Assembly: GCA_016703225.1 (NCBI GenBank)
Contig: JADJCM010000001.1
Coordinates: forward strand, 806,001-870,000
Source of the DNA: Lysobacterales bacterium
GTDB taxonomy: Bacteria > Pseudomonadota > Gammaproteobacteria > Xanthomonadales > Ahniellaceae
DNA length: 64,000 nucleotides
Direction: 5' to 3'
Shown: positions 1 through 8,334 of the stretch, in pieces
Layout: each line of letters starts with the position of its first letter
Position numbering within the stretch: position 1 is the stretch's first letter
Notes under the pieces: generated by a model
Databases searched by the model: none
The model's input: the letters and a program-made list of their open reading frames with translations, nothing else
What the model was told of the DNA's origin: nothing
Translations under genes and position numbers: made by a program

Positions 1-1
1 C

Positions 2-364
2 GGCTTGGCCCAGCTGTATGCGAAGTCGAAGCTGGCCGAGCGCGTGCCGCTGCCGGTGAACCTGGTGCTCTCGAACGTCCCGGGCTCACCGGTGACGCTG
101 TACCTGGGCGGCGCGCGCATGCTCGCCTACCACCCGCTCTCGGCGATCACTCATGGTCTGGCCCTGAACATCACCGTGCAGAGCTACGAGCGAGCACTCG
201 ACTTCGGCCTGGTCGCCTGCGCGCGCGCGGTGCCCGATCTCGATGCGCTGATCGACGCGCTCGCCGCTGAATACGATGAACTGAAGGCCCTTGCCGCCGC
301 GCGCCTGGCCCCCAAGCCGGTACGCAGGCGCAAGCCGCCCGCACGCGCCCGGAGCAAGGCATGA
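2..364 (+). CDS. Wax ester synthase/diacylglycerol acyltransferase (WS/DGAT), C-terminal part
   Basis: Only the last ~120 codons are in the window; the reading frame is open from base 2, so the start lies off the left edge. The segment with NLVLSNVPGSP followed by LGGARMLAYHPLSAITHG is the characteristic C-terminal block of bacterial WS/DGAT enzymes, which esterify fatty alcohols or diacylglycerol with acyl-CoA to make storage lipids. The HHxxxDG catalytic motif would lie upstream and cannot be checked. The tail is Arg/Lys/Pro rich. Its stop codon overlaps the start of the next gene (ATGA), so it is the first visible member of a three-gene coupled set with two alpha/beta hydrolases, a lipid-metabolism context. 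Confidence 0.8.
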   Translation, partial: GLAQLYAKSKLAERVPLPVNLVLSNVPGSPVTLYLGGARMLAYHPLSAITHGLALNITVQSYERALDFGLVACARAVPDLDALIDALAAEYDELKALAAARLAPKPVRRRKPPARARSKA

Positions 365-1134
365 GCAAGACCCGCGTCGATCCCGATTCCGCCGTCCGCC
401 CCGGCCTGCTCAAGCTGGCGATGGAAGTGCGCGCGCCCTACGAGCTCGCGGCCGGGCTCGCCAACCTGCTGCTGACGCAGCACCTGCCGCGCGGCGAGCG
501 GCATCCGGTGCTGGTGTTTCCGGGCCTGGTGGCGTCCGACCGCAGCACGCTGCTGCTGCGCAGCCTACTGTGGCGGCTCGGCTATTCGCCCTACGGCTGG
601 GAACAGGGCTTCAACTTCGGTCCGCGCCACGGCGTCGTCGCCGGCTGCCGCGCGCGCGTCGAGGAAATCTTCACCGAGCACGAAACGCGGCTGACGCTGA
701 TCGGCTGGAGCCTCGGCGGCGTCTACGCGCGCGAAATCGCCAAGCTCGTACCCGAATGCGTGCGCCAGGTGATCACGCTGGGTTCGCCGTTCAAGGGCGA
801 CCCGCGCGCGAACAACGCCTACGCCGTGTTCCGGATGCTCTCCGGCCATCGCGTCGATGCCAACATGATCGCCCGCATCGGCGAGAAGCCGCCGGTGCCG
901 ACGACCTCGATCTACAGCCGCAGCGACGGCGTGGTGCCGTGGCAGGCGTCGCACCAGGAAGCGCAGCCGCAAGCAGAGAACATCGTGGTCAAGGCCAGCC
1001 ACCTCGGCCTCGGCTTCAATCCGATGACGCTGTATGCGATCGCCGACCGGCTCGCGCAACGCGAAGGCGAGTGGCGCCCGTTCGAGCGCCGCGGGCTCAA
1101 GCGCCTGCTCTATGCGGATGCGTTCGCGCTATGA
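361..1134 (+). CDS. Alpha/beta hydrolase, lipase/esterase-like
   Basis: A 257-residue protein without an evident signal peptide. It has the alpha/beta hydrolase hallmarks: an HPVLVFPGL strand with oxyanion-hole region near residue 50, the nucleophile elbow GWSLGG near residue 118, an acid-bearing SRSDGVVPW segment near residue 190, and a conserved His in ASHLGLG near residue 212. The start overlaps the stop of the WS/DGAT gene by 4 bp and its own stop overlaps the start of the next hydrolase by 4 bp, so the three are probably co-translated. A role in ester or lipid turnover is inferred from context; the substrate is unknown. Confidence 0.75.
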   Translation: MSKTRVDPDSAVRPGLLKLAMEVRAPYELAAGLANLLLTQHLPRGERHPVLVFPGLVASDRSTLLLRSLLWRLGYSPYGWEQGFNFGPRHGVVAGCRARVEEIFTEHETRLTLIGWSLGGVYAREIAKLVPECVRQVITLGSPFKGDPRANNAYAVFRMLSGHRVDANMIARIGEKPPVPTTSIYSRSDGVVPWQASHQEAQPQAENIVVKASHLGLGFNPMTLYAIADRLAQREGEWRPFERRGLKRLLYADAFAL

Positions 1135-3260
1135 GGCGCGCCTTGCTCGCGCTGCTGCTCGGCGCCTTCACCCTGCCGGCTGCGGCCGTCACCGAAATCA
1201 CCGACGTGCTCGCCAGTGGCGCACACATCCGCGTGGCAGTGCCCGATGGCTGGCGCGCCGGCGACACCTTGCTGCTCTATCAGCACGGCTTCAGCATGGA
1301 TGCCGACGACAACCCCGACCTCGGCCCGTTGCGCGACCTGCAGCTCGCGCAAGGTTATGCGCTCGCGGCCAGCGGTTACGCGCAATCGGGATGGGCGTTG
1401 TTCACCGCAGCGCAGGATAACCGCGACCTGATCGACTACGTCAACGCCCGCTTCGGCGCACCCGGCCAGCTGATCACGATGGGCGGATCGATGGGTGGGC
1501 TGATTTCGCTGAAGCTGGCCGAGTCGCCCGGCTTCGAGCGCACCGTCGGCGTCTATTCGCTGTGCGCGCCGGCGGCCGGCACTCGCACCTGGGACGGCGG
1601 CTTCGACCTGCGCCTGGCCTATGACGCCATCTGCGAAGGGGTCGGTGGCGGCGAACTGCTCGACGGCGACGCTCCGTTCGAATGGGCGATGAACCTCGAC
1701 GACATTCCCGCGAGCATGGGCGACTTGAGTGGTGCGCGCGAAGTGCAGCAGACCATCGCGCGCATCCACCAGTGCACCGGCGTGACCTTGCCGAGCTGGC
1801 TGCGCTCGTCGTCGCAACGCGAGCGGCTGGATCGGCTGATGCAGTTCGGCGCCTTCACCAACGAAGACTTCCTGCTCTACAACCTCGCTTACGCGACCTT
1901 CGCGCTCGGCGACCTGGTGCGCGCGCCGGACAAGCTCGCCGGCCGCAACCCGTTCAGCAGCGACGGCGTCGACTACGGCAGCGACCTGGTCAACGCGCGC
2001 GTGCCGCGCATTCGCGCCGACGCGCTCGCGCAATTCGATTTCACCCGTGCCTCCTCGCTCAACGGTCGCCTGCCGGCGAACACGCGCGTCGTCGCCATCC
2101 ACACCAGCGGCGACGAGCTGGTGCGACTGGCGCACCAGCAGCGGGTACGCGAGCTCTACGGCACGCGCGCGCTGTCGGTGCCGGTACAGGAAGGCATCGG
2201 CTCGCACTGTGGTTTCAACGCCGCCGAGATCAGTTCCGGCTGGGAACGCTTGCGCGCATGGATCGCACAGCCGCAGGCCACAGCGGATGCCGGCGCGCTG
2301 GTCGACGCCTGCAGCGCCGCGATGGCACAGGGCCAGGCCGGACCCTGCCGCTTCGCGCCCACGCTCGCGGTCGGCGAGATCGGCACCACCATGCGCGAGC
2401 GCGACGACACCGCAAGCGCGCTCGCCGACAGCGCAAGCGCGCGCATCACTGGCAGCTGGTACGACCCGGCGCGCTCCGGCGAAGGCGTGTTGATCGAGCG
2501 CTTCTCCCCGACACTGGCGAGCGTGGTCTGGTTCACCTACGCGCCGGCGGGCGAGCCGCCGGGGCTGATCTGGTTCGGTGGTCTCGGCGAGATCGATGGC
2601 AACGGCATCCATGTCGGCCAGGCGCTGCGCATGCGCGGCGCACGCTTTGGCGACGCCTTCGTCAGCGCCGACGTGCAACGCGAGCCCTGGGGCACGCTCG
2701 ATCTCGCGTTCGATGGCTTCGACGTCCAGAACCACGCGGCCCGCGCGCACCTGCGCTACGCCGGTCCGGCCGCTTTCGGCAGCGGCGAGCGCGTGCTCGA
2801 ACGGCTGCAAGCGGTGGGGCCAGATGGCAGCTCGCGCACGCCAGACCGCGTCGACAATCCGCGTGACTGGCAATACAGCGGCACCTGGTATGACCCGACG
2901 CGCAGCGGCGAGGGCTGGTTCCTGCTGCAGAGCGGCGCCCCGCTGGAGCGCCTGACCAGCATCGCCTGGTTCAGCTACGACCTCGATGGCAGCGCGCTGT
3001 GGTTGACCGGCGCGGCATTCGAGTCCGGCGGCCACGTCGCGATCGACCTGTATCGCACCGCCGGCACCCGCTTCGGCAACGACTTCGACGCCAGCGCGGT
3101 CACCACCACCCTGTTCGGCCGCCTCAGCCTCGACTTCCACGGCTGCGACCGGGCCACCCTGCAATTCACCGCCGTCGATCCGCGCTACGGCGCCTTCGCG
3201 CGCGAACTGGTGCGACTCACCCGACCCGACGCCAACGCCGCGGATTGCGCCGCACCTTAG
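1131..3260 (+). CDS. Secreted alpha/beta hydrolase with two C-terminal WYxPxxSGEG repeat domains
   Basis: The start at 1131 overlaps the previous stop (ATGA) and gives a 709-residue protein opening with a clear signal peptide (hydrophobic LLALLLGAFTLPAAA), so it is probably exported. Residues ~20-400 form a hydrolase domain with nucleophile elbow GGSMGG near residue 124 and a late SHCGFN histidine segment. The C-terminal third has two related modules beginning GSWYDPARSGEG and SGTWYDPTRSGEG, each followed by WF(T/S)Y and (I/A)LW(F/L) beta-strand motifs. A similar module opens the GH39-like protein at 46870. The module's function is unknown; a binding or cell-surface role is a guess. Confidence 0.75.
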   Translation: MRRALLALLLGAFTLPAAAVTEITDVLASGAHIRVAVPDGWRAGDTLLLYQHGFSMDADDNPDLGPLRDLQLAQGYALAASGYAQSGWALFTAAQDNRDLIDYVNARFGAPGQLITMGGSMGGLISLKLAESPGFERTVGVYSLCAPAAGTRTWDGGFDLRLAYDAICEGVGGGELLDGDAPFEWAMNLDDIPASMGDLSGAREVQQTIARIHQCTGVTLPSWLRSSSQRERLDRLMQFGAFTNEDFLLYNLAYATFALGDLVRAPDKLAGRNPFSSDGVDYGSDLVNARVPRIRADALAQFDFTRASSLNGRLPANTRVVAIHTSGDELVRLAHQQRVRELYGTRALSVPVQEGIGSHCGFNAAEISSGWERLRAWIAQPQATADAGALVDACSAAMAQGQAGPCRFAPTLAVGEIGTTMRERDDTASALADSASARITGSWYDPARSGEGVLIERFSPTLASVVWFTYAPAGEPPGLIWFGGLGEIDGNGIHVGQALRMRGARFGDAFVSADVQREPWGTLDLAFDGFDVQNHAARAHLRYAGPAAFGSGERVLERLQAVGPDGSSRTPDRVDNPRDWQYSGTWYDPTRSGEGWFLLQSGAPLERLTSIAWFSYDLDGSALWLTGAAFESGGHVAIDLYRTAGTRFGNDFDASAVTTTLFGRLSLDFHGCDRATLQFTAVDPRYGAFARELVRLTRPDANAADCAAP

Positions 3261-3267
3261 GCAAGCG

Positions 3268-4011
3268 TCAGATCGAGAGCGCGCGACCGCCGTCGACGCG
3301 GATGATCTCGCCGCTGATGTAGGGCGCATCGCGCAGCAGGAACAGCGCGGTGCGCGCGATGTCGGAAGGTTCGCCGGCGCGCGCCAGCGGCGTGCGCGCC
3401 AGCAGTTCGCGTCGTTCGATCTCGGCCTTGCCGCTCTCCGGCCACAACACTGCACCCGGGGCAATACCGTTGACGCGCACCTGCGGGCCGAGATCACGCG
3501 CCAGCGCCAGCGTCATCATCGCCAGCGCCGCCTTGGCCATGCTGTAGATCGGGTGCTGCGGCAGCGGACATTCGCCATAGATGTCGATCAGATTCAGGAT
3601 GCAGCCGCGGCTTCGCGCCAGATGCGGCGCCGCCGCCTGAGCCAGGAAGAACGGCGCGCGCGCATTGGTCGCGAACAACTCTTCCCACTGCGCCGGCGTC
3701 GCCTGCGCGAGCGGCGTCGGATAGAAGCTCGACGCGTTGTTGATCAGCGCATCGATGCGCCCGTAATGCGCCGCGACCCGCTCGATGAACGGCGCCAGCG
3801 CCGCGCCGTCGGCGAGATCGAGCGGCAGGATCAGACACGAACGCGGCCGCAATGCCTCGCAACGGGCCGCAAGCGCCAGCGCCGCGTCATGCGAATGGCG
3901 GTAGCTGATGGCAAGGTCGTAGCCGGCCTCGCACAGGGTTTCCGCGATGACTGCACCGACCCGTTTCGCGCCTCCACTGATTACCGCCACCGGTCGGGAT
4001 GAATCCGTCAT
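3268..4011 (-). CDS. Pteridine reductase (short-chain dehydrogenase/reductase)
   Basis: A 247-residue classical SDR. The N-terminal cofactor motif is SGGAKRVG, the arginine-containing variant typical of PTR1/FolM-type pteridine reductases that use NADPH. NNASSFYPTP marks the NNAG-equivalent strand, the catalytic YSMAK (YxxxK) is near residue 150, and GIAPGAVLWP plus the C-terminal SGEIIRVDGGR complete the family pattern. It would reduce dihydropterins or pterins to tetrahydro forms. It is transcribed divergently from the MidA-like gene and converges with the hydrolase gene at its 3' end, 8 bp away. Pteridine reductase is favoured over a generic SDR because of the KR in the glycine motif and the SSFYPTP segment. 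Confidence 0.82.
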   Translation of the reverse strand: MTDSSRPVAVISGGAKRVGAVIAETLCEAGYDLAISYRHSHDAALALAARCEALRPRSCLILPLDLADGAALAPFIERVAAHYGRIDALINNASSFYPTPLAQATPAQWEELFATNARAPFFLAQAAAPHLARSRGCILNLIDIYGECPLPQHPIYSMAKAALAMMTLALARDLGPQVRVNGIAPGAVLWPESGKAEIERRELLARTPLARAGEPSDIARTALFLLRDAPYISGEIIRVDGGRALSI

Positions 4012-4087
4012 CGGCTATGCTCCTCGCCCGTTGCCACCTCGATTGTGCGCGATTCCCCGTGTATTTGGCGTTCTCCCGGAGACCCGT

Positions 4088-5278
4088 TTGTTGCCGCACC
4101 TCGACACCAGCCCGTTTCCCGCGCCGAGCGTGGACGAACAGGCGCACAGCGAAGAGCTTTGCGCGCTGATCCGCAGCGAAATCCGTCCGCACGGCTCGAT
4201 CCCGTTCTGGCGCTTCATGGAACTGGCGCTGTACGCGCCCGGGCTTGGCTACTACAGCGCCGGCAAGACCAAGTTCGGCGCCGCCGGCGACTTCATCACC
4301 GCACCTGAACTCGGCTCGCTGTTCGCGCGCTGCGTGGCGCGCGCCACCGCCGCGGTGCTGCGCGCCGACGCCGACGCCGAGTTCATCGAGGTCGGTGGCG
4401 GCAGCGGCGCGTTTGCGGTGGCGGCGCTGGCGGAATGGGAGCAAGTCGGCTGCCTGCCGCGGCGCTACCGCATCCTCGACCGCAGCGCCGAATTGCGCGA
4501 ACGCCAGCGTCTCGCGCTCGCGGCAAAGCTGCCGCACCTGCTGGAACGCATCGACTGGCCGGACACGCCGCCGGAGACCCCATGGCGCGGCGTGCTGTTC
4601 GCGAACGAGGTGGTCGACGCGCTTCCGGTGCACCGCTTCGTGATGCGCGACCATGAGCCGCGCGAACTGCATGTCGCCATCGCCGACGACGGCCGCTTCA
4701 TCGAAGTGGAACGCGCGGCCGACACCATGCTTACCGCCGCCGTGGCCGCGTTGCAGCAGGACCTGCCGGAACCGCTGGCCGAAGGCTATCGCTCCGAGGT
4801 CTTGCCGCAGCTGCCGTGGTGGATCGATGCCGTCTGCGGCCGGCTGGAGGCCGGGCTCGCAGTGTTCGTCGACTACGGCTATCCGCGTCGCGAGTACTAC
4901 CTGCCGCAGCGCGACGACGGCACCCTGATCTGCCACTACCACCATCGCGCGCACGGCGACGCGCTGCGTTGGCCGGGCCTGCAGGACATCACCAGTTTCG
5001 TCGACTTCACCGCACTCGCGCTGGCCGGCACGCATGCGCGCCTGCCGCTGGCCGGGTTCAACTCGCAGGCCGCATTCCTGATCGCCGCCGGCATCCTCGA
5101 TCTGGTCGAGCAGTCGGTGGAGCTGAGCGAGATCGAACGCTACCGCCTGGCCCAGGAAGTGAAGCGACTGACCCTGCCCGGCGAAATGGGCGAGCGCTTC
5201 AAGCTGATGTGCTTCGCCCGCGGCGTCGACCAGGTGCCGGCGGCGTTCACCAGTTACGACCAGAGCCGGCGCCTGTGA
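4088..5278 (+). CDS. MidA/NDUFAF7-type SAM-dependent methyltransferase
   Basis: The ORF is open further upstream into the divergent SDR gene, but family length (about 390 residues) and a GGAG at 4078-4081 point to a TTG start at 4088 or 4091. Conserved blocks of the DUF185/MidA family are present: FMELALYAPGLGYYS, GDFITAPE, the SAM-binding IEVGGGSGAFA, FANEVVDALPVHRF, and FVDYGYPRREYY. The eukaryotic homologue methylates a complex I subunit; the bacterial substrate is not established. Its stop overlaps the GTG of the VanZ-like gene. Confidence 0.85.
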   Translation: MLPHLDTSPFPAPSVDEQAHSEELCALIRSEIRPHGSIPFWRFMELALYAPGLGYYSAGKTKFGAAGDFITAPELGSLFARCVARATAAVLRADADAEFIEVGGGSGAFAVAALAEWEQVGCLPRRYRILDRSAELRERQRLALAAKLPHLLERIDWPDTPPETPWRGVLFANEVVDALPVHRFVMRDHEPRELHVAIADDGRFIEVERAADTMLTAAVAALQQDLPEPLAEGYRSEVLPQLPWWIDAVCGRLEAGLAVFVDYGYPRREYYLPQRDDGTLICHYHHRAHGDALRWPGLQDITSFVDFTALALAGTHARLPLAGFNSQAAFLIAAGILDLVEQSVELSEIERYRLAQEVKRLTLPGEMGERFKLMCFARGVDQVPAAFTSYDQSRRL

Positions 5279-5679
5279 GCAACCGCGCCTTCGTCCACCC
5301 GCTGCTGTGGCGCGGTTTGTACGTGCTCGCGATCATGCTGGTGATCGTGCTTTCGCTGGTGCCGAACGACGCCTTGCGCCAGGTCGACGTCATCGGCAAC
5401 GACAAGCTCGGCCACGCGCTCGCCTACTTCACCTTGATGGCGTTCGCGGTGCAGCTGCAGGATGCGCGCCGCGACTGGTCGCGCGCCGCATTCGGGTTGC
5501 TGCTGATGGGCATCGTCATCGAGTGGTTGCAACATCAGTCGGGCCTGCGTCGCGCCGACATCCGCGATGTCTACGCCAACGCCAGCGGCATCGTGCTCGG
5601 CGCGCTCACCGCGCTGACTCCGGCGCGCGCCTGGCTGCTGGCGCTGGACCGGCGCCTGAGCAGGCGCGACGCCAGCTGA
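5275..5679 (+). CDS. VanZ-like family membrane protein
   Basis: Starts with GTG overlapping the upstream stop (GTGA) and encodes 134 residues. It has an N-terminal hydrophobic helix (LYVLAIMLVIVLSLVP) and two to three further membrane segments. The NDKLGHALAYFTL motif followed by an IVIEWLQ helix is the VanZ-like signature. Members are small integral membrane proteins; VanZ itself lowers teicoplanin susceptibility, but most chromosomal members have no assigned role. Translational coupling to the MidA-like gene suggests a shared transcript. Confidence 0.75.
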   Translation: MSNRAFVHPLLWRGLYVLAIMLVIVLSLVPNDALRQVDVIGNDKLGHALAYFTLMAFAVQLQDARRDWSRAAFGLLLMGIVIEWLQHQSGLRRADIRDVYANASGIVLGALTALTPARAWLLALDRRLSRRDAS

Positions 5680-5685
5680 GCGCAC

Positions 5686-8088
5686 TCAGATCGGCGCGCC
5701 CGGCGGAATCACCGGCAATGCCCGCAGCTTCACCGTTTCCGGCGCGTCGAGATAGCGCTCGATCGAGCGCGCGGCCTCGCGTGCATCGGCGTTGGCTGCG
5801 GGCGTCGCCGCGAGTTCCGCGGCGAGTGTGCGCAGTTGGGCACGCCAACCGGCATCCACCGTGGCATGCAATGCGCCTTCGGCGAGCACGCGCAGCGCGG
5901 CGTCGAGCAGCACCCAGTTGCGGGTGCGACGCACCAGCGCGTGGCGTGTGCCGGTTTCACGCCAGGGCGCGACGACCAGCATCTCGAACAGATCGCGTGG
6001 TGCCGGCGTCGTGGCGTCGCGCGCATGCTGCCAGGCGAGCCGGTTCAGCCGCTGCGGCGCGAACGCGTATTGGGCCACGATCGCGGTCGCGGCCGCGGTC
6101 GCGGCGGCCTCGTCGAACAGCGGACCGTTCTGAGTCGCGAAGTACTCGGGGCCGCGCGTGTATTCGGCGGCCGGTGGCGTCAGCGCGTCGCGCACGCTGT
6201 CCGGCAACGCCAGCACCTCGACCGCGAGCGCGCCCTGCAACGCCTTGAGCGCCGCGTGCTGGCGGGCCGCGGCGACGGCGCGGGTGCCGAGCCTGGCATC
6301 GGCGCCGAGGCCGTAGTCGTACTCGGCGCCACCGATCAGCCGCGCCACTGCCTCGGTCTGGTAGCGATGCAGCAAATGAATCGGCGCCAGGCGGCGCTCC
6401 AGCTCACCGCTCTGCCGATCCGGTGGCAGCGAGCCCTTCGCGAAGCGCGACAGGGCGGCGCTTCGCACCTCGAGCAACTGGGCGAAGCTTGCCAACGGGT
6501 CGCTGCCAAAGTCCCACAGCAACCCGTCCGGATGGGCGTCGCCGGGTGCGCGCGCGTCGGCGTCGCTGACGTAGGCGTAGCCGCGCGCCGCGATGCCGGA
6601 CCGCAACCGCGCCAGGGCCTGCAGTTCCTGGTCGGGCGCGAACTCGCCATAAGCATGCGCAACCACGAACCGGTCCCAGTCGCCGAGCCCGACGCCGTAG
6701 GGCTGCGCCAGCTGCACGCGCCCCGCCGCGTCGAGCGTGGCCACGGGATGCGGATAGTCGAGCACCGAGCCGTTGCCGGTGCGACTCGCCGCGAAATTGT
6801 GGGCAAAGCCGAGCGCATGCCCGACCTCGTGCGCCGCGAGTTGACGCAGACGCGCCAGCGCCATCTCCTGTGCCTGGGTGCGCGCCGCTGGATCGGCATC
6901 GGGCGCATGCGCCGCCAGCAGTCCTTCGGCGATCAGCAGGTCCTGGCGCACGCGCTGCGAACCGAGGTTGACGTAAGCCTTGAGGATCTCGCCGCTGCGC
7001 GGATCGACGATGCCGCCGCCATAGGACCAGCCACGCGTCGCGCGATGGGTCCAGGTGATCGCGTTGTAACGCACATCGGCGAGGTCCATACCCTCAGGCG
7101 CGAGCTCGACCCGGAACGCATCGATGAAGCCGGCGGCATCGAACGCATCCGCCCACCAGCGCGCGCCATCGAGCAACGCGCCGCGCACCGGCTCCGGTGT
7201 GCCGCGGTCGAGATAGAACACGATCGGCTTCAGCACCGTGCTGCGCGCGGCACCGGGGTTGGTTTTGTGCACACGGAAGCGACCCTGCCAGCGCACATCG
7301 AGATCGCGCGCCAGCGGCTGCGCGAAATCGAAGCCGCCGACGCTCCAGCCACCCGACGCGGGGTGATAGGCGCGCTTGCGGAAACCGGCATCGGGCAGGC
7401 GCACGAAGCTCAGTTGCTGGCGCAGCGTGATCGTCTTCGCATCCGCCGCTGCTTGCTGCACGAATGTGCCCTCGCCACCGCCACCGAAGGTGAGCAGGGC
7501 CTCGAACTCGGCGTTGTCGGGATAGGCCTTGGCTGCCTCGACCAACACGCCGCTGCGCGCCGCGTCGAGCGTGTACTGCCCTTGCGCCAGACCCTTCAGT
7601 CGCTCGGTCACGCCATGCTGGTCACTCGCGATCAGCGCCGACAGATCGACCTGCCACGGGCCGCGCGCACTCTCGGGATTGAGCAGCTCGCCCGACCACA
7701 ACACCGCTTCCGCGAACGCATCGCGCGCCGACATTGCCTCGTCGGCATCGCCGCTGTTCGCGACGAACCTGGTGTTCCGCTGCACCAGCAGCAACTTCTT
7801 GCCGAGGCGGCGGAACTCGACCAGTTTGGGTTCGCCCGATTGGTTGCGATCCAGTCCGATGTCGTTCGACCCCAGCGCCCCGGGCAGCGCCGTGAGCATC
7901 AGCAGCGGCGTGTCCAGTGCATGCACGCCGATCACCACGCGCGCCGTCTCGGCATCGACGTGGACATCGACGAAACCGTGCTGCGACACCATGCCGGCGA
8001 TCGGCGACGGCGTTGGCTCGGGCTTCTTCGCAAACGCCGCCGACATCGCGACCATCACCACCAGCGCACCCAGAACCCGCAATCGCAT
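5686..8088 (-). CDS. Secreted zinc-dependent metalloprotease (DUF5117/DUF4953 type)
   Basis: 800 residues with a signal peptide (hydrophobic LGALVVMVAMSAAFA followed by KKPEP). The zinc-binding HEVGHALGFAHN (HExxHxxGxxH) lies near residue 416, followed by SVLDYPHP, as in the large bacterial zincin family annotated with DUF5117/DUF4953 domains. The N-terminal ~300 residues form a beta-rich propeptide-like region and the C-terminal part is helical. It probably degrades proteins in the periplasm or outside the cell. It converges with the VanZ-like gene, 6 bp away. Confidence 0.82.
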   Translation of the reverse strand: MRLRVLGALVVMVAMSAAFAKKPEPTPSPIAGMVSQHGFVDVHVDAETARVVIGVHALDTPLLMLTALPGALGSNDIGLDRNQSGEPKLVEFRRLGKKLLLVQRNTRFVANSGDADEAMSARDAFAEAVLWSGELLNPESARGPWQVDLSALIASDQHGVTERLKGLAQGQYTLDAARSGVLVEAAKAYPDNAEFEALLTFGGGGEGTFVQQAAADAKTITLRQQLSFVRLPDAGFRKRAYHPASGGWSVGGFDFAQPLARDLDVRWQGRFRVHKTNPGAARSTVLKPIVFYLDRGTPEPVRGALLDGARWWADAFDAAGFIDAFRVELAPEGMDLADVRYNAITWTHRATRGWSYGGGIVDPRSGEILKAYVNLGSQRVRQDLLIAEGLLAAHAPDADPAARTQAQEMALARLRQLAAHEVGHALGFAHNFAASRTGNGSVLDYPHPVATLDAAGRVQLAQPYGVGLGDWDRFVVAHAYGEFAPDQELQALARLRSGIAARGYAYVSDADARAPGDAHPDGLLWDFGSDPLASFAQLLEVRSAALSRFAKGSLPPDRQSGELERRLAPIHLLHRYQTEAVARLIGGAEYDYGLGADARLGTRAVAAARQHAALKALQGALAVEVLALPDSVRDALTPPAAEYTRGPEYFATQNGPLFDEAAATAAATAIVAQYAFAPQRLNRLAWQHARDATTPAPRDLFEMLVVAPWRETGTRHALVRRTRNWVLLDAALRVLAEGALHATVDAGWRAQLRTLAAELAATPAANADAREAARSIERYLDAPETVKLRALPVIPPGAPI

Positions 8089-8188
8089 CGGTCATCTCCG
8101 TGATCGAAGCGCAGATTACAACTACGCACGTCCTCCGACGCCAGCGGCGTGGCGACCCGGTTCTCACGCGTTCTCCCCCACTGGCGGC

Positions 8189-8304
8189 GTAGGAGCGACC
8201 CCGGTCGCGACCGGTGACGCCGCGCCACACGATCATCGCGATCACGCCGCATCGCGAAACCCGGTTGCATCGCGTCGCCGGTCTCGACCGGGGTCGCTCC
8301 TACA
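8189..8304. repeat. REP pair (inverted BIME-type palindrome)
   Basis: Two inverted copies of a GTAGGAGCGACCCCGGTCGC-type sequence lie at the two ends of this 116-bp stretch, head to head around a short GC-rich spacer. The same sequence recurs in intergenic positions at 37803, 38526, 53920 and 54022, two of which flank a REP-associated transposase. It sits between the divergently read metalloprotease and the 3' end of maeB. Confidence 0.85.
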
Positions 8305-8334
8305 TCGCTACGCCCGACGGCCCGTGGCTGCGGT

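Noticed and set aside
1110..3497. Very long antisense open frame over the secreted hydrolase (and similar ones at 5836-8103, 9067-10707, 35528-37477)
   Set aside because: High GC leaves few stops; the translations are low-complexity Arg/Ala/Gly-rich, and the opposite strand has a clear family member.
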